DNA of 48,504 nt from Symsagittifera roscoffensis (lineage: Eukaryota; Xenacoelomorpha; Acoela; Convolutidae): positions 99,875,705 through 99,924,208 of the forward strand of contig NC_087062.1 of NCBI RefSeq assembly GCF_963678635.1, in the 5' to 3' direction. A program made the position numbers and the translations under genes. Positions 29,890 through 41,300 of the stretch are shown here, piece after piece (position 1 is the stretch's first letter; each line of letters begins with the position of its first letter). The notes beneath the pieces are model-generated. The model did not search any database and was not told the origin of the DNA. It saw only the letters and a program-made list of their open reading frames with translations.

Positions 29890-31042
29890 AATTCAGCAAA
29901 ATGTCTTTAAATTGTTTTTACTTATAAAAATTTGATATAATTTGGTGTTTTTTTCTTTCCAATTTTTTTAGGTTTACTTCATATCAATTAGCTAAGGAGA
30001 AGGCAAATTACCCTATTTTGCAAAAAAAATCAAATAGCACAAAAAACACGCTTTGAAATTTTTCAAACTACTTTAAAATAATTGCAAAGTAAACCTCAAT
30101 AGTGAAGTGTCAAAGAATGCAGTGGAATATTTTATATAGGTTGTGTTGAATTTTTTTCATTTGTTTTCCAGTAAAAAATCTAAACATTTACTCACACCAA
30201 ATTTAATTTTTTTGTTGTTTGACCTTTGATTACATTTTAAGTTCAGAAAAATTCAATTTGCTTGAGGGAAGTCAAATGACTCTTTTTAATTACAAAACAA
30301 ACAACTGCCGCACAAAACATGTTTAGTTTTTTTTTCGAAAAAATTATTTTAATATAAAAGATGCCCTGCGGAATAAATATGTACATTTCGATCCAGTTTT
30401 TTTTCAAAATGGCTCAATTTTCAGAAATTCAAAAGTTTTAATAAAAATTCAAATGATTCAGCATTATCAAACTGTTTTTTTTTCAAAAAAAAGAGTTTAG
30501 ATACTATAATTTGCAGTTTTCAGAACCTTCAGTTGAGTTTGGTGGTAAAATAATTTTGGTAACATCCAAGCAAACAACTCTTTTAATGTAAACTTGCTTA
30601 TTACAGTTCCGATTTTCGAAGATGCTTTTCGAAGATGCTGATAAAATTTGGTCAACGATATTTTAAACCTACAAAAAATCAATTCCTCTAATAAAAATAA
30701 AAAGAAATATTTAAAATGAGGTTGTTGTAATCAAAACTGTGGAGATTTGAAAGCTGCAAAAATGTCCATTGTTGAGACTACTTTATACGTGCTGCTAAAA
30801 TTTTATCTAGGCTGCTGAAAGCCTATGGCGAGTTATTTATGCGTTTGAAACCACACAACAAAACAAAACTGGTCCCAAATGAAATAGGATGAGTTAATTT
30901 ATATGAACGTATCAGACACAAATTTAAACATTCGGTATTTGACATTGGCTGTTTAACGCTGTTAGTTATATCAATTTTTCACTGTTAAAAATTTAAGACC
31001 AATCGGAATAATCAGGGCGTAGCTATGAACAAGCATTCTTGT
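29890..31042. other. Intergenic, no feature seen
   Basis: AT-rich DNA between the hAT fragment and the first HINE-like copy. No coding signal or clear repeat. Confidence 0.4.
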
Positions 31043-31582
31043 TGTTCCGACTTTCGATACGAAAGTAACGGAATATTTGTGCTCGCGGGTTTTTTTTATT
31101 TCAGACAAATTTCGACTTCTTAACTAGCCATTTTTGACGGAACTTTTTTTAATCATTCAAAAAATTATTGTTGTCCTGAGCATAAATTTGAAAAGATAAA
31201 TCATCTGTGATCATTTTTGTAAAGTTATGGGGCTTTATAGATTGCCATTTTGGCCAATTTGGGACAATTAACGCGCGATATATTTAGCGCTATTAACGCG
31301 TAAGCGGAGATTTAATCCGTCTTAGAAATCGTTCCAAATTGGTTGAAAGAAGCTTATTTGCCATAACTGAATTGCTACAATGAGCGATATCTAATATTTT
31401 ATACTTTCTATTGCGTGTGGGGGGATGATGTTCATAGAAAAAATTTCAAAAACTAGAAACTTTTTTTTTTCATTTTATTTTTTACCTATAATGTGTTAAT
31501 AATAATTACGTTATTTATGTTAGATAAACATTAAAAGGCAGTCGGAACATTCAGGGCTTAGCCTTGATACGAGCAGTCTTGT
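31043..31582 (+). mobile_element. HINE-like repeat copy a
   Basis: Runs from TGTTCCGACTTTCGATACGA to GATACGAGCAGTCTTG. It has the 5' GTTCCGACT, the inverted AGTCGGAAC near the 3' end and a terminal stem-loop (here decayed to CAGGGCTTAGCCTTG). Confidence 0.7.
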
Positions 31583-32138
31583 CTAAACTTGGTGTACATT
31601 GAAACTCAATCTAATTTGATATCTTTCGATTGAAATTACAACGGTAACATTCATCTACCTTTAAAATTTTGGTCTGATTTCTTACATCAAACTAGCCTGA
31701 TTTCAGATGGCAGTTTTGTTCAAAAGTTTTAAGTTAACATATAGCTTAATTCATGAAAGAGCATGACTATAATTTTCATTTCACTAACTTGGCTTTTTTT
31801 AAGAATTATTTGAAGTATTTCTTTTGCAAGGTGATTTTTTGATTCGCTGCTATTACTGTTCTCCTTATTATAAAATTGACTTATAATTGTAAATTCAACA
31901 AAAAAATCGGAATATAAAAAAAATGAAATTGTGATCAACCATAAGTTTCGGATTTTCGTATTTAGCTTGTTTTTCACCTCCAATCAGCAAATAATCAATA
32001 GTAAGTGTTATAATTTGAGTTAGGCAAGAATTGATTTGAACAATTAAACTGCTTGAAATAAATTAAGAAAACTGCCCCAAGGATTTAAGTAAAGTAGCTG
32101 CTATTTAAGAACGATATTTTTCTCAGAGAATAACTTTT
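31583..32138. other. Intergenic, no feature seen
   Basis: AT-rich spacer between two HINE-like copies. Confidence 0.4.
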
Positions 32139-32658
32139 TGTTCCGACTTTCGATACGAAAGTAACGGAAAATTTGTGCTCGGGGTTGGTTTTTTTTTTCT
32201 TCAGACAAATTTCGACTTTTTAACTAGCCATTTTTGACGGAATTTTTTATATCATTCGAAAGCTATTGTTGCCCTGACGTTAAGTTTGAAAAGATAGTTC
32301 ACCTGTGATCATTTTTCGTAAAGTTATGAGGGTTTAAAGATAGCCATTTTGGCCATTTTGACCAATTTGGGACAATTAACGCGCGATATAATTCGCGCTA
32401 TTAACGCGTAAGCGGAGATTTAGTCCGTCTTATAAATCGTTCCAAATTGTTTGAACGAAGCTTATTTGCCATAATTGATTTGTTACAAGAAATGAAATCT
32501 ATCTTTTTTTACTTTATATGGCGTGTGGGGGGATGATTTTCATAAAAAATTTCAAATTTTGGAAAAAAAATTTCATTTTATTTTATTTCATTAATTTTTT
32601 TTAGGTTATCACTGCTGCTCCATAAACCTTAAAAGGCAGTCGGAACATTCAGGGCTTG
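32139..32658 (+). mobile_element. HINE-like repeat copy b, 3' truncated
   Basis: Same family and orientation as copy a. It stops at CATTCAGGGCTTG, losing the second half of the terminal stem-loop. Confidence 0.7.
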
Positions 32659-33295
32659 TTTGCGTTTGCATTCGATCAACGAATATGTTCTGAATAAAAT
32701 ACCTCCCAAGTGTACATTTTTTTGTTCAACATTCGGAGCCCTTAGATTTTTCCTGATCATATCAGCAAAACCTTGAATACTCCAACTGCCCTTTAACCGG
32801 TATCCAATAGCTTCTTAGTGGAAATTCATGATGCTAAACTTTACGTTAAGAACTTGAGCTTTGTTTTTTCTTTCTCCATAACAGCGAATATCAACTAGCA
32901 GTGTTTTAATTTGAGTCATATAGGGAGCTTAAATGGCAATTTATTTGCTTGAATTCAGTTTGAATGGCTTTGGAGGCGGATTTTGCCACCATGTTTACGT
33001 ATGCTTTTTGGACGTATGCTTTTTTTATCATAGATTTTACCTCAAAGGCGGGCTAGAAATATTAATGGCAATTTTCACTTGTCCAGATTTTTGCAAAAAT
33101 ATACTTTTGATTTTGATTTCAACGATTTGATATCTGCATTGGTTTATAAAAATTATTCGTTAAATAATCATGTTTCTGTTTGAAAGCCGAGACATTAAGT
33201 GTTTTTAATCATTTTATATACAATTCACTTGGTCAGATGCAAAATACCAAAAGTATTTTCATAAAGCTGACTATCATTGGACGGAGAATGGTAGG
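32659..33295. other. Intergenic, no feature seen
   Basis: AT-rich. A 65-codon + strand frame at 32933-33130 has no supporting features. Ends with the 8-bp ATGGTAGG target duplication. Confidence 0.4.
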
Positions 33296-33674
33296 CAGGG
33301 TCTGAGTTAGGGGTGGTAGATTCGTTCCCCTGCCGACCCAAAGGGTTCTTTTTTTGGTAATATTCTAGGACACTCAGTTTTGGCTGACCGACACTAAAAT
33401 TTGTTTAAGGTGCCTTTGGTACCAAGATAGGCAAACTTTGAGGGGGAGGGGGAAAAAAGCAATTTTTTGGACAAAATTTTTCAAACAAAAAATGCCTAAA
33501 ACGCCTATTTTTTTCAAAAGTTAGCTTGCGGTGCTAAGCATTTGGCCCACACAGGGTCTTTTCGGTGCTTTGGTAGAGCTCAGAAAATGATTCAAACTAA
33601 AAAAAAAACCTAGCAAAATATTCAAAAGTTTTTGAAAATCCGCCCCCTTCGAGAAAATCCTAGATCTGACCCTG
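33296..33674. mobile_element. hAT MITE (family T), complete with target duplication
   Basis: CAGGGTCTGAGTTAGG to CTAGATCTGACCCTG, flanked by the perfect 8-bp repeat ATGGTAGG (33288-33295 and 33675-33682). Confidence 0.85.
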
Positions 33675-33827
33675 ATGGTAGGTATGAACTGTTGATTAAA
33701 AAGAGAGTTAGGTTTTCTGCTACCATTGATAGATGTCTCTTTCATTATTGCTAACTGGTACTTTTTCTTTGCAATGAAAAGTTTTCAATTACAGGGCGTT
33801 ATATGCAATTTATTTAGGTTTAGGTTT

Positions 33828-34589
33828 TGTTATATGCCAATTTGACAATACCTTACGACGATTCTTCGCACGCAGAGGACAACCAGCCAAAATTGTTTCT
33901 GATATTGGTACAAATTTCACCGCAGCCGAAAAAAAACTCAACAGACACTTCGACGCCGATGTTACACGACAATTCTACGCCAACCATCAGATTGAATGGA
34001 CATTCAACCCTGCCTATGCTCCTCATTTCGGAGGTGTATGGGAACGACTCAGAAGATCAGTCAAAGAATCGTTCTTTGCCGTCATATGAAGCCAGATTCT
34101 AACAGACAACTTATTCAACACCGTTCTTTGCGAAGCTGAACACTTCATGAACGCAAGACCCATCACTACAGTTTCAGCATCACCCCAAATCATTTTCTTC
34201 TCGGGAGAGCGCATGCCAGCATGCCACCTCTACAAACCCAACAGCCCTCAACCCTCAGTCAACAATGGAAATTTGCCCAACAACTCGCAACCCATATTTG
34301 GAAACACTTGATGAAGGAGTTTATCCCAACACTACTGCCAAGACAACGGTGGACAAAGAAGACTCCGCCTATCAAAATAGGAGAAATTGTCTGGATTCTT
34401 CAGGCTATGACACCACGAGGACTCTGGCCAATTGGACGGATCACAGGAAACAAACCATCCGATGATGACCAGTTCCGCGTTTATTTCGTCAAAATAAGAG
34501 ACAAAATTGTGCCAATACCAGCCATTAGACTAGCACCTGTTAGTCCGGATTATTGCAATCAACCAGCAAACGAATATTCACGACAATGA
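33828..34589 (+). pseudogene. BEL/Pao retrotransposon integrase, broken
   Basis: The + strand translation shows the integrase core end: KIVSDIGTNF, then IEWTFNPAYAPHFGGVWERL, then AEHFMNARPITT. The C-terminal domain usual in BEL/Pao pol follows (WKFAQQLATHIW, PRQRWTKK, PRGLWPIGRI). Asp of SDIGT and Glu of VWERL, two of the three catalytic acids, remain; the part with the first is deleted. A TGA interrupts the frame at 34086 and a frameshift lies near 34175-34185. Only about 250 residues of a pol that is normally well over 1000 remain. Confidence 0.85.
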
Positions 34590-34745
34590 GAGCATCACCC
34601 CAAAGCAGCCTTGCGCCGACAGCCATAGCCGATAACTTCAACTGACACTTAAACGACCGTTAAGCCAGCGTTTTAAGCTTTATAAGTAGGAACTACCCCA
34701 CCCCTTTTTTCCTAATTTATTTTGCAGCTGCAAAATGAGGCCGAG

Positions 34746-35100
34746 TGTTATATGCCAATTTGACAATTGACAACCATCTTAGATGACTTCAACTTTTCAC
34801 ATGCAATCAGGAAGACCGGGAAAGAAATTGAAAATCAGAACTCAGCAAATACAAAATTGAAAAAATGCAAAACTGAATTACCAAATACGTGCAACCAACT
34901 AATTTATAATCAAATCAAATTTCAAAGCAAGAAAGACTCAAGTGCATCGTGTAAACTAGAAACGATTACATTTTCGTTTTCTATAGGTTTCCTTATGCAA
35001 AGAATTCGATGTTTCGTTTTTGTTGGAAAGAGAACAAGCGATGGTTGAAAGTAGCTGTATATAAAGTTCTAATTGAGACACATTCTGCGTCACACTTCAA
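34746..35100 (+). repeat. Probable 3' LTR of the BEL/Pao remnant
   Basis: The 22 bases at 34746-34767 are identical to 33828-33849, which immediately precede the integrase remnant. TGTTATATGCC follows a purine stretch (GAGGCCGAG), as at an LTR start. The right end is not defined by sequence. Confidence 0.5.
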
Positions 35101-35195
35101 ACTTCGATTTTCAATTATTTGTAATGCAGGAGGATACTCTCACTGGAAAATTTCTTGGTTCGGCCAAAACTGTTTCTGAATTTCTTCCTCTCGCA

Positions 35196-35392
35196 TTAGG
35201 CAGACTCCTTCCAAGGTATCGGTACAAAACGTGGCATTCCACCAAGATTCACTCCACTTTCGTCATGAGTTTTGTGCAACTTAGGGTACAAAACTTGCTT
35301 TTTGCTTCTGCCCAAAAGGGCTCCAAAATCTCCATAGCTGCCGTATGACATAATCAACACATCGCACATGGCCATGAGGGCTAAATCCACTC
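35196..35392 (-). CDS. Gene 2 terminal exon
   Basis: 197 bp from acceptor GTGTGTTTCAG to TAA. Encodes VDLALMAMCDVLIMSYGSYG, then DFGALLGRSKKQVLYPK and a 30-residue tail. The open frame continues upstream to 35516, but that part is intron: the acceptor at 35393 gives the family-like join. Confidence 0.82.
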
Positions 35393-38300
35393 CTGAAACA
35401 CACGCTAAGCTGACCTCTATCAGTTTAGACAATCGGAAGTATGGACCCATTATAATTATACTCTCCAAAGAAGCAAATGCAATAGCTCCAATATAATGCA
35501 CCGCTTCGTATACCAAATCCCAACCTACCCTTCACCCCCTCCCCTAAACCGAATACAGACACAGGTCACATTATGTTCCGCTTCATTAACTTTGCGCTGA
35601 CTTGACTTGATTCTTTTTTTGAGTTTTTTAGCGATGAGCGAGATTTCCGTTGACTTGCTCAAGGATAATGTGACTAATTAGGTTGTTAAAACATCTCTGT
35701 ATTCCACCACACCTCTCCCAAAGTTCAACTTGTCCAGCTTGTGTTTTTACGGCTAAACACAAAAGTTTTGCTCTAGGAATGAACTATAATCGTAATCAAA
35801 GAACAGTCACTATTTCTTCATCATGCATACTTTCGCTACATCAGGACAACTTTGAAACCGTTTTTCAAAACTGAAATCAAATATTGGGCGTGGAGAGGAG
35901 AGGGGGTCGATGAAAAAAGTTTTAAAAAAACAGTACCCTGCACTGATTTCCTCTTTGGAAGAATCCTCTTCTCCTGAGCGGCAACCAGCACAACTTGATA
36001 TTGTTTGAAGTCCTTTTCGTGACTCCGGAAAAACTCTTCCACGTCTCTGTTGTAGTAGCCAATAACGTAGAACACGCTCTTCTGAAACAACAAGCTTAGA
36101 GCATCAACAAGACTGCTCGTATATCAGAGCAAAGCCCTGAATGTTCTGATTGTTCCTAAATTTATATCGAATAGTTTTTGGGATATTTTGCCGCGCATAA
36201 TAATTCGCGTTACACTCTCAGCATTATGAATGAACTCTTCAAAGCGCGCATAATTTAGTCCAGACCATGACAAATTTGGCAATTTTATAACCCCAGAACT
36301 AAATAAATTTATTGGAGGTGAAATATCTTTTTACATTTGAACTTAAGAAGTCGATATCTTCAATGAGGTCCAAAAAATTTTGTTGAAAATTATTATTTAG
36401 ATCGGTGAAAATTGACTGAACAAAAAAACCACACCGAGTATAAATACTCCGTTTTCTTCGAAAGTAAGAACAATAATGTTTGAAAAAATGAAAAAAGAAT
36501 CTTATTTATTTCTTCCTAGTCTCATGGAGATATCAAATCTTTTCAAAATCTTTCTTTGCAATAAATTCCACAAACTATTTCATGAACTCTGAAGCGAAGG
36601 AATTACCACATTGGTGATAATTTACCGTTGGCTTGTTTCAAATAGATTATTTGCCTGAATTTCTTTATGTTAAACTGTGTTTGAACCCTATACAGAAATT
36701 TGGTTCCTGGTAAAATGAGGATAATGCATCAAGTGTGAATCAAATATTCAAAAAGAAGAGAAGTAACTATAGTATCTTAGAACATATGTTTCAAAGTTCA
36801 ATCACTGCTGTTTTGGTTTTTTTGTTTGTTGGTCATGATTCTTCTAAAGCTTGAGGTTTTTATCAATGATTCTGTGCTTTAGAAGTCAAACCTAAGCTAT
36901 TACATGAATCGTCCATGCAATAACAAAGTTTGCCATAAATTTTGCTCAAAAGTTAGCAAAAGGCACCTGTATACAGCGTAGCTGCCATACCTATGTTTTT
37001 CAATAAAAATTTAAATCATAACACATCAACTCGCAGCAAAAGACAAATTGCGTTATTTAAGGAATGCAACAACCCAAAACCAAACATAATTATTTGAAAA
37101 AAAATTTCTGATGCTGAATCACGCTAGTATATCATTCGTGTTCATTGTTTTTTTAATTTTTCGAAATTTGTTTTGTTGCAAAAAGTGGTGGTACTATAAG
37201 AACCTTATTTGGAACTTATTTCACTTCACGTGTATCAGAGCAAATCATATCTTTTCTTAATAAAACTAATATAAAGTAAGACTTGAGCGCAAAGTTTGCA
37301 CAAAATAAAAAATTGTTCTTAAGTTATGTTTTCCTTTTACAAAAGATACAAAACAATTAAGGCATCGTAGATATTCCAATTGATTCCAATATAATTTTGG
37401 TTCTATAGGTCAAGATTATCTCCATTCTATTCGTTGTTAGAACTTCTGAATGAATTGGAGAAGATGCATGCTGCGGTTTGGGTTGTTTAAAGATTGCCAT
37501 TGTTGCCAATTTGGGACAATTAACGCGCGATATATTTCGCGCTATTAACGCGGAGATTTAATCCATCTTAGAAATTGATCCAAATTGGTTGAAAGAAGCT
37601 TATTTGCCATAATTGATTTGTCACAATAAGCGAAATCTTTGAAATAAGAAAAAAAAAGTAAATATATAACTCAAAGGCAAGCGAGCTAATTTGTTAAACT
37701 ATTGTTCCGACTTTCGAATATTTGTGCTCGGGGTGGGTTTTTTTTCGTCAGACAAATTTCGACTTTTTAACTAGCTATTTTTGACTAAATTTTCTATATC
37801 ATTCGAAAATTTATGTTGTCTGGAGCTGAAATTTAAAAAGCTATTTCACCTGTGATCATTTTTTGCAAAGTTATGGGGGTTTAAAGATTGTCATTTTGGT
37901 TCATTTGGGACAATTAACGGGCTATATATTTCGCGCTATTAACGTCTAAGCGGAGATTTAACCGTTCAAAATTGTTCAAAATTGGTTGAAGGAGGCTCAT
38001 TTGCCATAATTGATTTGTTACTAGAAGCGAATTCTATCACTTTGTACTTTATATGGCGTCTGGGTTCAAAAATCTCAAATTGAAAAAAAATACATTTTTT
38101 TGTTTTTATTGATTTCATTTATTTTTTTTCAGGCTATTACCGCGCCAAAGACTCTATGAAACATTCGAAATATTCAGGGCTCCGCCCTGATACGAGCAAT
38201 CTTGTTTTCTTATTAAATTTTTTGAAAATTCTAGGTAATTTCTTAGTAAAATTTAGAATTTACAATTTGATTATGGACGGTCCAAAACTATCAATTTTTG

Positions 38301-41300
38301 AACCCTAAGCCAATAGAAGGCAGTCGAGACGTTAAGTGGTCTTGTTGTTCCGAAGTGAGTTCCGAAGAAATTTAGTAATTTAAATAATTGGGTAGTTTTT
38401 ATGCTCGTTTGTAGCTAACAATTACTGAAAGTTACTAAATTCTGTCTCAATTTAAATAGCTTAATCGTTAAAGGATAACATATAGAAGGGTAGTCGACAT
38501 ATTTGCAAACTTTCTTTCTTTCTGTATTTTAAATAAAAATGAGTATGGATAAATGATTATTATTTTTTACTTTTTCGGATAGCTCTACTATGAACACTTC
38601 CAAAAGTTGAAAAGAGAGCCTATCAAAAAAGAAAAATGTTGGTTTTAAACAAAAAAATCAACAAAAACCATTTTCGTTCTTGAGTTCATATTTAGGGAGA
38701 TATTCTATTTGCAATCATTTTGGTGTTACTGGTATTATTTAAGAATAGCCAACTTGAGCTAGGAAGCGCGCGGTATCTCCTCATTTCTCAAAAAACTTAA
38801 ATTCTTTGAAGTTTCAGTAGGTTTCAGCATAGTTTCAGGTAGATAATTTCACTCTTTAAAAAGTAAGATCATCTAATGAAATAGTTAATAAGTCAAACTA
38901 TACCAAATCTTATCGATTTTCCTTTTTTTTTTGAAAAATTTTCAATTTTTTTGACAAAAAATTTAAGTTTTTGCACATCTTATCATCGACTTACCATGAA
39001 CCAAAAACATAGTACCCTCATTCCACAATCTGCAAAAAATAACCATTGATATTTACCAACTAGAGAACGCGCGCCGAGATTTTCAACAAAATCCAAAAAA
39101 AAAAATCGTTTTTCTTACCATTCTGTTACCATCACACAAATCATGAAACCTTACCAATTCTATTCTTTATCTTAATACATTGGGAAACCTATTCCCTATC
39201 CCAATACATAGCTTGCAGACCGGATGTTCTATTCCCTATCTTAAAACATGGGTGTCTGCAGGGACCCCCCTCCCCCACTTTCCCTCACACATATATTACT
39301 GTATGTATTGGCTTGCCCTAGGCCCTTAGAAAGTTTTAGGGGGCTCCGCTATAAATATCCTAAATTAGTATCAGAGGAAGAACATTTGCGGGGGCCAGGG
39401 GGTCGAACCCCTAAGCACCCCCTCCCCCTAAACACGCTACTACTTTACCTCATATGTTTTGGAGACATTGTTAAAAGCATCTTGCAGGTATCTGGTTTTG
39501 GAGAAAACATCGGGCCCCCTGTGCAGAGCCTCCATGTGTCCCCTGTAGTCTCCCATCCGCATGTGCACATAGACAGCGGTGCAGTTGGTTCCTCTGGAGC
39601 AGTTGTTCATTTCATTCAAACTTTCGTACACTTTTTGAGCGTCGCTTAAAATATCTTCTCTGAAAATCATTTTGCTTCGAAACTCGGCGTAGTAACCTGA
39701 AACGTTACAAACTTAAATGTCTATTAATAGCAGGGGCGGATCTAGGATTTTCTCGAGGGAGGGGACGACTTTTCAAAAAAAATTTCGAAAATTTTGTCGA
39801 CTTTTTTTTCGACCGAATTGATTTTTGACGACCGAATTGAAGGTCGACCGAATTGATTTTTGAGCTTTCCCTAAACATGGTTTAGTCTTTTTCTGTTTTT
39901 CGTTTTTTTCGGCGCGCGCTACCCCCTCAAAATTAGAATATATTACCGCCGAAGGCGCCCTTAGAAAAATTTAGGGGCCAATCGGCCAAACATGGATTTC
40001 TTAAAAAGTACCAAAGGGGGGACCCTTTGGGTCGGCAGGGGGGTCGAATCCCTGAGGGGAAAGCGTCCCCCCCCCCGCCCCCTCCCCCTAAATCCGCCCC
40101 TGATTAATAGAGTGCTTTACTAAATTTTTTTCCCGAAAAACGACTTCAATAACTCTCTCTTCCATCTGAAACTTAGTAAAAGAACTGCCACCCCTACTGA
40201 AAACTAATTCAACGGTTAAGCATATTAGTATATATTTAGCATATTAGGTAAACTATAAGTGAAAATTGTATCTTAGACGAATTAACTCCCCCTTGCAATG
40301 TAGATAAGATTAAGTTAGTCGAATTTTTGACCAATCAGAATGCAGCAAAATTCAAATTATAAGCAAATCGCTCTTGTGGTAGTTTACTGCTTTTATTTAT
40401 AGGGGTGGCAATTCTTTAGTAGATATCATAGAGGCAATTGTTAAGTAGATCCATCTTTTTTTAAACTAAACAAATGGTTTTCGATATTGGGTCTTTTTTA
40501 TACGGCACAAAATTCATCGTTTTGCTATATTGAAGTTTCGATTATAGAAAATTAGGTCTGAAGCAGGGGCGGATCAAGGATTTTCTCGAGGGGGGGGGGG
40601 GCGAATTTTCAAAAAAAAAATGAAAATTTTGTCGACAAAATTGAATTCTGAGCTCTCCCAAATAACTCTAAAGGCCCTATTTTGACCATATTTTCTGCGC
40701 CGCAGACAAATTTTTGAAAAAATAGCAGGACAAAAAAGGCATTTTTAGGCTCCCCCCTCAAACTTAGTAAATATTAGCGCCCAAGTCGCCTTCAGAAAAG
40801 GTTTAGGGTTAGTCAGCCAAAAATGGATATGTCAAAATAGTGCAAATGGGGTTTAGTTCAAGAAAAAGTGTTGAAATCAATTATGAAATAACCTTGACAG
40901 AAATAAGTGATTTCAGTGCCAAAAAAACTAGATTATAATCAATTATGATGGATTGTAATTGATTTTTTTTTCAAAAATAATTGATTATAATGACAACATT
41001 ATCAACTTTGTGGTCTGAATTATACATCTTTAAAAGATTATAATGGATTAAGTTTGTCTCATGCGTCCATTATAATTGATCAAAATCCATAGGCGGTCTG
41101 TGCAGCTACCCGGGTTGACCTCCGTACACCGAAAATGCTTATCATACAATTCCATACATCAAGTGTGTGGAAAAATGCTTGTCATACAATTTTCATACAA
41201 TTTCTAAAAATGGTTGAAAACTGGTATAAACTTATTTCTGTGGCTGTTTGATTCTAATAAAAACAGTCTGGTGATAAAAAACTGAGGTTTTCGTTTTTTG

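Noticed and set aside
39248-39649. 133-codon frame on +
   Set aside because: It is the antisense shadow of the fucosyltransferase exon plus a C-rich tract.
40031-40070. tRNA T-arm-like sequence GGTCGAATCCCT
   Set aside because: It recurs in several hAT MITE copies at the same place and no cloverleaf can be formed around it.
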